Shown: positions 16,759 through 24,215 of the stretch, piece by piece
Layout: each line of letters starts with the position of its first letter
Numbering within the stretch: the stretch's first letter is position 1
Assembly: GCF_900129855.1 (NCBI RefSeq)
Contig: NZ_LT670819.1
Span: 8,742,001 to 8,806,000, forward strand
Source: Streptomyces sp. 3214.6
GTDB lineage: Bacteria > Actinomycetota > Actinomycetes > Streptomycetales > Streptomycetaceae
Reading direction: 5' to 3'
Length of the DNA stretch: 64,000 nt
Notes under the pieces: model-generated
Seen by the model: only the letters and a program-made list of their open reading frames with translations
The model's database searches: none
Told to the model about the DNA's origin: nothing
Translations under genes and position numbers: made by a program

Positions 16759-17598
16759 TCAGACGTCGCTGCGCACGAGCCGGTACGCCGCGCCGCCCAG
16801 CGCGAGCGCCGTCCAGCACAGGAAGACCAGCAGTCCGGCGCCCGGCGACAGGGCCGTCGAGTCGTGGGTCAGCGCGAACATCGACTCACCCGCGTTCGAC
16901 GGCAGGTAGGGGCTGATGTCGTCCTGCCAGGAGCTCGGCAGCAGGGAGATGAGCCCTGGGATCAGCATCAGGGCGGCGACCAGCACCGAGATCCCTCCGG
17001 CCACCGACCGCAGCAGCGCGCCCAGGGCGGCGCCGATCACCCCGACCAGGCCGAGGTAGAGCCCGGCACCCAGCAGGCTCCGCAGTACACCGGCGTGCGA
17101 GAGGCTCATGGCCGCGGGCGTGCCCGAGACGATTCCGCTCCCGATCATGAACGCGACGAACGCGCCGAGGGTCCCCACGGCCAGCGCGACCAGTCCGAAC
17201 ACGGCGGCCTTGGACCACAGCACGGGCAGCCGCCGGGGCACCGCCGCGAGCGTCGAGCGGATCATGCCGGTCGAGTACTCGCCCGCCGTGACCAGCACGC
17301 CGAGCACGCCCAGGGCCAGTTGGGCGAAGTTCGTACCGAAGAGGGACAGGCTGACGGCCGTCGAGTCGGCGAAGTCCTTGTCGATGTTGCCCGAGTCGAT
17401 GCCCGACTTGTAGCGGCTCGACGCGATCAGCCCGAAGGCGACGAGGAAGAGCAGCCCGAGGCCCAGGGTGATCCACGTCGAACGCAGCGACCACAGCTTG
17501 GCCCACTCCGAGGTCAGCACGCGCCGTCCGGTCACCCGGTAGCCGGGGCGGGCAGGGGTGGTGCGGGGTTCCTCGGCCGTTGCGGTGAGGGTGCTCAT
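16759..17598 (-). CDS. ABC transporter permease (ABC-2 type)
   Basis: 279 residues with a cytoplasmic N-terminus (MSTLTATAEEPRTTPARPGY) and about six transmembrane helices: near 40-62, 92-115 (FGTNFAQLALGVLGVLVTAGEYSTG), 130-160, 175-200, 205-228 and 255-272. The motif LVTAGEYSTGMIRSTLAAVP is typical of bacteriocin/antibiotic-export ABC-2 permeases, where the segment contacts the ATPase. ATGA overlap with the ATPase gene shows they form one transporter. Likely exports a drug, peptide or lipid. Confidence 0.9.
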   Translation of the reverse strand: MSTLTATAEEPRTTPARPGYRVTGRRVLTSEWAKLWSLRSTWITLGLGLLFLVAFGLIASSRYKSGIDSGNIDKDFADSTAVSLSLFGTNFAQLALGVLGVLVTAGEYSTGMIRSTLAAVPRRLPVLWSKAAVFGLVALAVGTLGAFVAFMIGSGIVSGTPAAMSLSHAGVLRSLLGAGLYLGLVGVIGAALGALLRSVAGGISVLVAALMLIPGLISLLPSSWQDDISPYLPSNAGESMFALTHDSTALSPGAGLLVFLCWTALALGGAAYRLVRSDV

Positions 17599-18542
17599 GC
17601 GGGCCTCCCGACGGCCTCGATGGTCTCGATCGTGGTCGTGGAGCCGTGGTACTCCACGGCATCCCTGGTCAGGTCCATGAACGCCTCCTCCAGTGACACG
17701 GTCCGCGCGCTCAGCCCGAACAGCGCGATCCCGTGCTCGGCGGCCTTCAGCCCGATCTCGCGGGCGGTCAGCCCGGTCACCTGCAGCTCCTCGGAGCCGA
17801 TCCGGCCGGTGACGTCGACGCCCGGCCCCGCCAGCACGTCCCGCAGCCGTGCCGGATCCTGCGTCACGACGCTCACCGAGTCCCCGCCCGCCTCGCGGAT
17901 CAGGTCCGCCACGGTCGTGTCGGCCAGCAGCCGCCCGCGCCCCACGACGATCAAATGGTCCGCGACCAGCGCCATCTCGCTCATCAGGTGCGACGACACG
18001 AACACCGTCCGCCCCTCGTCGGCGAGCCCCTTGAGCAGGTTGCGGATCCAGAGCACACCCTCCGGGTCCAGCCCGTTGACCGGCTCGTCCAGCATCACCG
18101 TCTGCGGATCTCCCAGCAGCGCCGCCGCGATGCCCAGCCGCTGCCCCATCCCGAGGGAGAAGGCGCCGGCCCGCTTCTTCGCCACGCTGCCGAGGCCCGC
18201 GAGGTCGATGACCTCGTCGACCCGGCGGCCCGGAATGCCGTGGGTCAGCGCGAGGGCCCTGAGGTGGTTGTACGCCGAGCGGCCCGGGTGGATCGACTTC
18301 GCCTCCAACAGCGCGCCGACCTCCTGCAGCGGCGCCCGGTGCCGGGCGTAGGGGTGGCCGTTGACGGTGACGGAGCCGCTGGTGGGAGCGTCGAGGCCGA
18401 CGATCATGCGCATGGTCGTGGACTTGCCCGCGCCGTTGGGCCCCAGGAAACCGGTCACGGTGCCGGGCTTCACGACGAAGTCCAGCCCGTCCACGGCCGT
18501 CTTCTCCCCGTACCTCTTGGTCAACCGCTGTGCGTCGATCAT
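17595..18542 (-). CDS. ABC transporter ATP-binding protein
   Basis: 315 residues. Walker A GPNGAGKS at 34-41, Q-loop region GALLEAKSIHP, signature AFSLGMGQRLGIAAALLG, Walker B TVMLDEPVNGLDPEG, and H-loop FVSSHLMSEMA. The C-terminal extension (about 215-315, including SLEEAFMDLT) is typical of drug-exporter ATPases (DrrA/CcmA-like). Coupled to the permease; expression probably responds to the two-component pair downstream. An excellent palindrome lies 112 bases upstream of the start. Confidence 0.93.
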   Translation of the reverse strand: MIDAQRLTKRYGEKTAVDGLDFVVKPGTVTGFLGPNGAGKSTTMRMIVGLDAPTSGSVTVNGHPYARHRAPLQEVGALLEAKSIHPGRSAYNHLRALALTHGIPGRRVDEVIDLAGLGSVAKKRAGAFSLGMGQRLGIAAALLGDPQTVMLDEPVNGLDPEGVLWIRNLLKGLADEGRTVFVSSHLMSEMALVADHLIVVGRGRLLADTTVADLIREAGGDSVSVVTQDPARLRDVLAGPGVDVTGRIGSEELQVTGLTAREIGLKAAEHGIALFGLSARTVSLEEAFMDLTRDAVEYHGSTTTIETIEAVGRPA

Positions 18543-18653
18543 TCGCGTTCTCCCTGTCGGGCTCGGGCGTCCTCACCTGCGACGCCTCACCCGCAACGCT
18601 AAGACGCGGATCACCCCGATCCGGTGGTACCGGGAGGCTGAACCGCGCCGGGG

Positions 18654-18675
18654 GCGTAGTACCCCGGTACTACGC
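18654..18675. promoter_or_regulatory. 10-bp-arm palindrome upstream of the ABC operon
   Basis: GCGTAGTACC-CC-GGTACTACGC, a perfect ten-base inverted repeat with a two-base spacer. A weaker related GGTGGTACCGGG lies at 18624-18635. Position fits an operator for the ABC genes (start 18542), plausibly for the NarL-type regulator. It could alternatively be a terminator of the M56 gene, which ends at 18727. Confidence 0.5.
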
Positions 18676-18726
18676 GCCCTCTGGGCGGAGCCGCCCGCGG
18701 GCCGGTCCGGTCACGGGCCGGTCCGG

Positions 18727-19656
18727 TCACGGGCCGTCCTCGCCCTGGGCGATCTCGACCTCGTGGTGGAAGTCGACCACGCCGGCCGTTCCGGCCGCGA
18801 CGGACAGGACCGCGCAGGCTACGAGGAGGAACGCGGTGAAACGCCGGGCGCGCGAGCGCCCCTCGACGGGCCTGAGGAGGGCGGCGACGCGTTGCGGCAC
18901 GGGGCCCGTCGTCGCCGCGGGTGCGAAGTCCGGGCGGTCGGAGGGGGAGGCGTGGCCGGCGAGGGCGGCGCGGGCGATGGCCGTGGCGATCAGACGCCGG
19001 TCGCCGACGGCGGTGGCGGCGGCCTCGTCGGCGGCCCGCTCCGCAGTGAGCCGGATGGTCTCGCGGGCCGTGCGCAGGGCGGGGTGGCAGTGCGCGGCGA
19101 GTTCGGCCGCGGCCAGGAAGTAGTGGTGGCAGGCCCGGTTGTGGGCGCGTTCATGGGCGAAGAGGGCCTCGCGCTCGGCGGAGCCGAGGCTGCGCAGCAT
19201 CGCCGTGGTGACGACGATGCGGTGGGGCCGTCCGGGCAGGGCGTACGCGTCCGGGTGCGGCGAGTCGACGACGCACAGGTCGCCGGCGGTGGGGCGGCGG
19301 TCGGCCTGCGTCCGGGCGGTACGCCAGGCGCGGGTCTGCCGGAATGCGGAGCGCACCACGGTCCAGACGCTGAGGGTGAGCACTCCGGTGGCCGCCATGG
19401 CCGCGGGGAGGACGAAGTGGTCCGAGGGGGTCCGCAGGGGGTGGACGAGTTCGCCGAGGGCGGCGAAGGCGGGGAGCTTGAGCAGTCCGGTGAGCACCAG
19501 GGCGCCGAGGGCGGCGACGCAGGTACCCGCCAGCGCCAGGGCCGAGGCGGTGAGGACCCACAGCGCGGTGGCGGGGGCGAGGCGGTCGAGGGTCCGGCGG
19601 GCCAGCACGGGTGCGAGGAAGGGCAGGACCAGCGGGACGAGCAGCAGGGCGGTCAT
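18727..19656 (-). CDS. M56-family (BlaR1/MecR1-like) membrane zinc metalloprotease
   Basis: 309 residues. Transmembrane helices near the N-terminus (1-20, 35-58, 85-108) and C-terminus (275-292) flank a cytoplasmic protease domain with the zinc motif ALFAHERAHNRA (HExxH) and a downstream Glu (ERAADEAA). Unlike BlaR1 it lacks a C-terminal penicillin-binding sensor domain; only about 17 residues follow the last helix. In this family the protease cleaves BlaI-type repressors. It is coupled (ATGA) to the BlaI-family gene, so it most likely inactivates that repressor in response to an envelope signal. Confidence 0.9.
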   Translation of the reverse strand: MTALLLVPLVLPFLAPVLARRTLDRLAPATALWVLTASALALAGTCVAALGALVLTGLLKLPAFAALGELVHPLRTPSDHFVLPAAMAATGVLTLSVWTVVRSAFRQTRAWRTARTQADRRPTAGDLCVVDSPHPDAYALPGRPHRIVVTTAMLRSLGSAEREALFAHERAHNRACHHYFLAAAELAAHCHPALRTARETIRLTAERAADEAAATAVGDRRLIATAIARAALAGHASPSDRPDFAPAATTGPVPQRVAALLRPVEGRSRARRFTAFLLVACAVLSVAAGTAGVVDFHHEVEIAQGEDGP

Positions 19657-20024
19657 CGCTCGTCACTCTCCAGGAGCCGGCGCAGGTGCTGCTCGTCGCC
19701 GGGGCTGAGCTGGGCGACGAAGCGGGCCAGGACCGTCTCCCGGTCGGTGTCGCGGTCGAGTTCGGTGTGCATGCGCCGGGCGGTCAGGCCGGGAGCGTCC
19801 TGCACGGGGGAGTAGGCGTAGCCGCGTCCCTGCCGCTCGCGGCTGACGGCGCCCTTCTCGTGCAGCCGGGTCAGTATCGTCGCCACCGTCGTGCGGGCCA
19901 GGCCGAAGCCGAGTTCGGTCTGCAGCCGTCCGGGCGTGAGCGGGACCCCGGCGGCCCACAGCGCGGCCATGACGGCGGCTTCGAGCTCGCCGGCCGGCCG
20001 TCTCTCGTCCCTCGCGTCGGTCAT
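19653..20024 (-). CDS. BlaI/MecI/CopY-family repressor
   Basis: 123 residues from the ATG at 20024 (MTDARDERRPAGELE), chosen because GAGGA precedes it at good spacing; a GTG at 20039 is the alternative. N-terminal winged helix: GELEAAVMAALWAAGVPLT, then RTTVATILTRLHEKGAVSRERQGRGYAYSP (about 35-75). The C-terminal dimerisation helix ends in ARFVAQLSPGDEQHLRRLL. Two TACA/TGTA-type operators lie directly upstream in the divergent region shared with the DedA operon, so it should repress itself and possibly that operon. Confidence 0.93.
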   Translation of the reverse strand: MTDARDERRPAGELEAAVMAALWAAGVPLTPGRLQTELGFGLARTTVATILTRLHEKGAVSRERQGRGYAYSPVQDAPGLTARRMHTELDRDTDRETVLARFVAQLSPGDEQHLRRLLESDER

Positions 20025-20049
20025 GGGAACGTTCCTCACTCCGCCATCG

Positions 20050-20084
20050 TCTACAGTGCAGTAGACCGTCTACAGGATTGTAGT
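20050..20084. promoter_or_regulatory. two BlaI-type operators in the divergent promoter region
   Basis: Site 1 is TCTACAGTGCAGTAGA at 20050-20065 and site 2 is TCTACAGGATTGTAGT at 20069-20084. Both match the known BlaI/MecI operator pattern (TACA-N-TGTA dyad) and their centres are 19 bases apart. They lie 26-60 bases upstream of the BlaI start and 112-146 upstream of the DedA start on the other strand. Confidence 0.75.
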
Positions 20085-20144
20085 CAGTTGTCGGCGCCAC
20101 CATGCCGGGCGTTCTCGGTGCGTCCGACGGTCGGCACGAAGGTC

Positions 20145-20182
20145 GAACGACGAAGTACGAACGACGAAATACGAACGACGAG
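20145..20182. repeat. 14-bp tandem repeats in DedA leader
   Basis: GAACGACGAAGTAC (20145-20158), GAACGACGAAATAC (20159-20172) and the partial GAACGACGAG (20173-20182) stand head to tail between the BlaI operators and the DedA start at 20196. They may bind a regulator such as the operon's own response regulator (direct repeats suit OmpR-type proteins, though 14 rather than 11 bases), or be 5' UTR filler. Confidence 0.5.
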
Positions 20183-20195
20183 AGGGCTCTCGACG

Positions 20196-20870
20196 ATGAC
20201 CACAGCCATGCACCTATCGTCGCAGCTCGCCGTCAATGTGCTGGACGCCCGGTCGTTGCTGTCCGCCTTCGGCGTGCTGGGCGTGGGTGTGGTGCTGTTC
20301 GCCGAGACCGGGCTGTTGATCGGCTTCTTCCTGCCGGGCGACTCGCTGCTGTTCACGGCAGGTCTGCTGTGCACCGGCTCCGCCGACCGCGGCCTGACAC
20401 TCTCCCTCGCCCCGCTGCTGGTCGCCGCGGCGGTGGGGGCGCTGGCGGGCGCCCAGTGCGGATATCTCCTGGGCCGAAGAGCGGGCGGCGCCCTGCTCGC
20501 CCGCAGCCGCTCGGCCCGCCTGCACGAGGGGGCGCAGCGCGCGGAGGAGCTGCTGGAACGCTACGGATACGCGAAGGCGATCGTGCTGGCCCGCTTCGTC
20601 CCGGTGGTGCGCACCGTCCTGAATCCGATGGCGGGCGCCCTGCGGGTGCCGGTGCGGACGTTCACCGGGTGGCAGGTGGCGGGCGGCCTGGTGTGGAGCC
20701 TCGGTCTCACGTTGGCGGGATACGCGCTGGGCTCCTCCGTGCCGAACGTGGACCGGTATCTGCTGCCGATCGTCGCGGTGATCGTTGCCCTGTCGCTGAT
20801 TCCGCTCGCCGCCGAGTCGTACCGCTCGCGTCGGGACGCGAGGGCGAAGGCCGAGGAGGCACGCGGATGA
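20196..20870 (+). CDS. DedA-family membrane protein (UptA-like lipid-carrier flippase candidate)
   Basis: 224 residues. Family landmarks: an amphipathic re-entrant segment with ETGLLIGFFLPGDSLLFTAG (about residues 37-56), GYLLGRRAGG, and the arginine motif ARFVPVVRTVLNPMAGALRV with GGLVWSLGLTLAGYALG. DedA proteins have recently been shown in other bacteria to return undecaprenyl phosphate (the carrier for wall glycans) to the cytoplasmic face. It is first of five overlapping genes (DedA, two PAP2, regulator, kinase), consistent with carrier recycling. Control by BlaI is suggested by the shared operators. Confidence 0.9.
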   Translation: MTTAMHLSSQLAVNVLDARSLLSAFGVLGVGVVLFAETGLLIGFFLPGDSLLFTAGLLCTGSADRGLTLSLAPLLVAAAVGALAGAQCGYLLGRRAGGALLARSRSARLHEGAQRAEELLERYGYAKAIVLARFVPVVRTVLNPMAGALRVPVRTFTGWQVAGGLVWSLGLTLAGYALGSSVPNVDRYLLPIVAVIVALSLIPLAAESYRSRRDARAKAEEARG

Positions 20871-21475
20871 TCCTCGCCCTCGACGGCTCGTCGGTCGACG
20901 GCTCGGCCTACACCGATGTGGTGAACCTCGCCCGGCACGCTCCCGCGTGGCTGGACGACACGGTGTCGGCCTGGTCGACGTACGGACTCGCCCTGTTCGC
21001 GGCGCTCATGACGATCGGCTGGTGGCGCGCCCGGCGGGCGGGAGCCACCGCGTCCGTGACGGCGCTCGCCGTGCCGTTCGTCGTGGTCGTCGCCTACGCG
21101 GCGGACGCGGTGCTGAAGCTGCTGGTGCGAGAGGACCGGCCCTGTCAGAGCCTACGGGCGGCGACGCTGGAGGCGTGTCCCGCGCCAGGTGACTGGTCCT
21201 TCCCCAGCAACCACGCGGCCATCGCCGCGGCCGCTGCCGTCGCCCTGCTCTTCGTCTCCCGCCGGCTCGGCGCCATCGCCGCGGTGGCCGCCTGCGCGAT
21301 GGCGGCCTCACGGGTCTGGGTCGGCGCACACTACCCCCACGACGTGCTGGCAGGGGTCGCGGTGGGCGCGCTGACCGCCCTGCTCGTCATGTCGGCACTG
21401 CGCAGGCGTGCGGAGACCGTGGCCCTGCGGCTCACGGCCACCCGCCTGCGTCCGCTGCTGGTGGCGGCGTCATGA
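20867..21475 (+). CDS. PAP2-family phosphatase with intact catalytic motifs
   Basis: 202 residues, about five membrane helices. All three PAP2 signatures are present: KLLVREDRP (Lys84 to Arg91-Pro92), PSNH (113-116) and SRVWVGAHYPHD (Arg149, His155, Asp159). The fold dephosphorylates lipid phosphates such as undecaprenyl diphosphate at the outer membrane face. ATGA overlap with DedA couples the two. With its complete catalytic set this is the best candidate in the window for an undecaprenyl-pyrophosphate phosphatase. Confidence 0.9.
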   Translation: MILALDGSSVDGSAYTDVVNLARHAPAWLDDTVSAWSTYGLALFAALMTIGWWRARRAGATASVTALAVPFVVVVAYAADAVLKLLVREDRPCQSLRAATLEACPAPGDWSFPSNHAAIAAAAAVALLFVSRRLGAIAAVAACAMAASRVWVGAHYPHDVLAGVAVGALTALLVMSALRRRAETVALRLTATRLRPLLVAAS

Positions 21476-22203
21476 AGCGCGGCGACGTCGCCGAACTGGC
21501 CGGCAGCTGCGGCCTCGGCGCCTGGGCGGCGTTCGGCGTGCTGACCATGGTCGTGGCGGGCCACGACGGCGGGCCGCTGTTCGCGGACGCCGACCTGCTG
21601 TCGTGGTCCGTCGGTCACCGCCCCGACGTGGCGGTGGCGTTCGCCCGCGGGCTGACCGCCACCGGGACGGGTGTCGTCCCGTACGCGCTGGCGGTGCTGG
21701 CCGCGCTCATCGCGCGGCGCACCCTCCGGCAGCGCGCGTTGGCCGTCGCGCTCTGTCTGGCCTGCCTCGCGGGGGGCCAGGCGCTGCGGTACGCGGTGAT
21801 GACGCTCGTCGCCCGGCCCCGGCCACCCCAAGCGGACTGGCAGACGCATGCCTCGGGATGGGCGTTCCCGTCCGGTCACACCACCACGGCGGCCCTCACC
21901 GCGGGGCTGCTGATCATCGCCGTCCGAGTGCGCGCCCCACGGGGCGGAACCCTGCTCGCGCTGGTCATCGGCGGCTGGGGCGCGCTGGTCGGACTGACAC
22001 GCGTCTACCTCGGGGTGCACTGGTTCACCGACGTCGTCGGCGGCTGGCTGTTCGCCCTCGGCTGGCTGGGAGTGTGCCTGTGCGCCGTGGCCCGCCGGCT
22101 TCCCGAGCGCTCGACCCCCGGTACGACGGATACGGCACGAGAACAGAAGGAGGGCCATGCGCCGGACGATCCTGGTCGTCGAGGACGATCACGCCCTGCG
22201 TGA
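21472..22203 (+). CDS. PAP2-family protein with incomplete first motif
   Basis: 243 residues, about six helices. PSGH at 133-136 and TRVYLGVHWFTD (Arg177, His183, Asp187) are intact. In motif one the RPRP (115-118) is not preceded by Lys at the expected spacing; Ala108 or Met110 stands there. Activity may persist but substrate phosphate binding should differ from the upstream paralogue. It overlaps the previous gene by four bases and the response regulator by 47 bases; the C-terminal 15 or so residues (EQKEGHAPDDPG...) are hydrophilic read-through into that overlap. Confidence 0.85.
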   Translation: MKRGDVAELAGSCGLGAWAAFGVLTMVVAGHDGGPLFADADLLSWSVGHRPDVAVAFARGLTATGTGVVPYALAVLAALIARRTLRQRALAVALCLACLAGGQALRYAVMTLVARPRPPQADWQTHASGWAFPSGHTTTAALTAGLLIIAVRVRAPRGGTLLALVIGGWGALVGLTRVYLGVHWFTDVVGGWLFALGWLGVCLCAVARRLPERSTPGTTDTAREQKEGHAPDDPGRRGRSRPA

Positions 22204-22819
22204 CGTGGTGATGCGCGGGCTGCGCGAGGAGGACTTCGACACCGTGCCCGCGCCGGACGGCGCCACCGCCCTGCGGCTGGCCACCGCCGACATCTGTGCC
22301 GCCGTGCTCGACATCGGGCTGCCCGACGCCGACGGGCGGGACGTGTGCCAGGCGATGCGCGCGAACGGATTCCTCTCCCCGGTCATCTTCCTGACCGCCC
22401 ATCACCGGCTGCCCGACCGGCTGTCCGGGTTCTCGGCCGGCGGCGACGACTACCTCACCAAGCCGTTCCACCTCACCGAACTCGCGGCCCGCCTGCGGGC
22501 AGCCCTCAAACGGGCCGCGCCGCCGCCTGCCGCCACGACAGGAGACCTGGTACTGGACGCCGTCCGGCACATGGTCAGCGTCCGAGGAACCCGGGTCGAT
22601 CTGACCCCGACCGAGTTCCGTCTCCTGGCCGTGCTCATGGCGGCCTCCGGCGGCATCGTGCGCCGCCGCGAACTGGTCCGGGCAGGCTGGCCCGAGGGCG
22701 CCCAGGTCCACGACAACACCCTCGACCAGTACTTGACCCGACTGCGCCGCAAGCTGCGCGAGGCGGGCAGCGACCGCACGATCGGCACGGCCCGCGGGAT
22801 CGGCCACCGCCTGTCATGA
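22157..22819 (+). CDS. OmpR-family response regulator
   Basis: 220 residues. Receiver: Glu9-Asp10-Asp11, phosphoacceptor Asp52 (AVLDIGLPDADG), Thr in FLTAHHR and Lys in DDYLTKPFHL. DNA-binding winged helix from about 125 (LVLDAVRHMVSV ... LTPTEFRLLAVLMAASGGIV ... NTLDQYLTRLRRKLREAG), ending GIGHRLS. The start is buried in the PAP2 gene's end, and its stop overlaps the kinase start (ATGA), so all five genes are coupled. Confidence 0.93.
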   Translation: MRRTILVVEDDHALRDVVMRGLREEDFDTVPAPDGATALRLATADICAAVLDIGLPDADGRDVCQAMRANGFLSPVIFLTAHHRLPDRLSGFSAGGDDYLTKPFHLTELAARLRAALKRAAPPPAATTGDLVLDAVRHMVSVRGTRVDLTPTEFRLLAVLMAASGGIVRRRELVRAGWPEGAQVHDNTLDQYLTRLRRKLREAGSDRTIGTARGIGHRLS

Positions 22820-24195
22820 GCGGTCCCCGCCACCGGCCGTGGCCTGCCGTGACCGCTCTCCTGAACCGTCTGGCGCCCCGCACACTGCGCGGCCGGCTCT
22901 CCCTCGTGGCCCTCACCACGGCCACGCTGCTGATGCTGGTCCTCACCGTCGCCTTCAACGCCGTGGCCGGCCACCGCCTCCAGCACCAGGCGGACGACGA
23001 ACTGCGCACCCGCGCCGCCGCGGTCGCGACGACCGTCGACACCAGCGGCACGACGGTACGCGTCCTGGAAACCTCCCACGACGAACTCCTCGACACCAAC
23101 GTCTGGATCTACACCGGCCGACGCCTGCTGGAAGAGCCGCCGAACGCCGGCCCCCTGACCCGCGTCGCCGACGCACTCGCCGGGCGCGGCGGGCGGACCT
23201 GCGTCACCGCCGATGTCCACGGCCCCCTCCGGCTGTGCTCGCAGCCGATCTCCGGGGAGAAGAGCGAGGCCACGGTGGTCACGGCACTCGACCTCTCCCC
23301 CTACCGGAGTTCGGCCGACACCCTGCTCCTGGGATCGCTCGCCCTGGACGCCGTGATGCTCGCCTGCACCTACGCCCTGACCCGGCTGGCGGTCGGCCGC
23401 GCGCTGCGCCCCGTCCGCACCATGACCGACCAGGCCATCCAGTGGAGCGCCGTCGCCTCCGAAGAACGCTTCGGCCAGATGCGGCACCCGGCCGAACTCG
23501 CCCGCCTCGGTACGTCGCTGGACTCCATGCTGGACCGCATCCGCACCCTGCTGCGCTACGAGCGGCAGCTCACCGGCGAGCTCTCGCACGAGCTGCGTAC
23601 CCCGCTGAGCCGGATCATCGCCGAACTCGACTGGTGGCAGACCCGCCCGCGCACGGCGGACCAGACCCGCGCCGCCCACAAGGTCATCGCGGACGCCGCC
23701 GAGTCCATGCGGACCATCTGCGACACCCTCCTGGACGACGCCCGGGGCGGCACACTCACCGCTCCGGGCACCGCCGACCTCCCGCCCACGCTGCACCGCC
23801 TCGCCGAACTCCTGGACGTGCCGCCCCACTTGACGGTCACCATCGACAGCGCACCTCTGACGGCCGGAGTCCCACCCGCCCTCCTCGAACGCATCGTCAG
23901 CCCGCTCCTCGCCAACGCCTGCCGCTACGCCCGCGCCGACGTCACCGTCCGCGCCCACCGCACACCCGACGGCGTGCGCGTCGACGTCGTCGATGACGGT
24001 CCCGGCGTACCGCCCCCGTTCGTCGGACAGCTCTTCGAGCCCGGTCGACGTGCGGATCCCGGCGACGGCCATGAGGGAGCGGGCCTGGGGCTGCCGCTGG
24101 CGCGACGCCTGGCCCGCTCCGTCGGCGGCGAAGTGGCGTACGACCCCGGGCACGCGCCCGGGGCACGGTTCGTGGTCAGCCTGCCCGCCGGGTGA
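22816..24195 (+). CDS. sensor histidine kinase with extracytoplasmic sensor domain
   Basis: 459 residues. Helix one at about 28-52, an extracytoplasmic domain of about 115 residues (53-167) containing two cysteines (CVTADVHGPLRLC), helix two about 168-192, HAMP, HisKA with GELSHELRTPLSRI (phospho-His258), and HATPase with PLLANACRYARA, VDDGPGVPP and GAGLGLPLARRLA. The paired cysteines could form a disulfide in the sensor (inference). Last gene of the DedA-PAP2 operon, so its signal probably relates to lipid carrier or wall stress. Confidence 0.92.
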   Translation: MSGPRHRPWPAVTALLNRLAPRTLRGRLSLVALTTATLLMLVLTVAFNAVAGHRLQHQADDELRTRAAAVATTVDTSGTTVRVLETSHDELLDTNVWIYTGRRLLEEPPNAGPLTRVADALAGRGGRTCVTADVHGPLRLCSQPISGEKSEATVVTALDLSPYRSSADTLLLGSLALDAVMLACTYALTRLAVGRALRPVRTMTDQAIQWSAVASEERFGQMRHPAELARLGTSLDSMLDRIRTLLRYERQLTGELSHELRTPLSRIIAELDWWQTRPRTADQTRAAHKVIADAAESMRTICDTLLDDARGGTLTAPGTADLPPTLHRLAELLDVPPHLTVTIDSAPLTAGVPPALLERIVSPLLANACRYARADVTVRAHRTPDGVRVDVVDDGPGVPPPFVGQLFEPGRRADPGDGHEGAGLGLPLARRLARSVGGEVAYDPGHAPGARFVVSLPAG

Positions 24196-24215
24196 CGTCG
24201 GCCGCGCTCGGCCTG

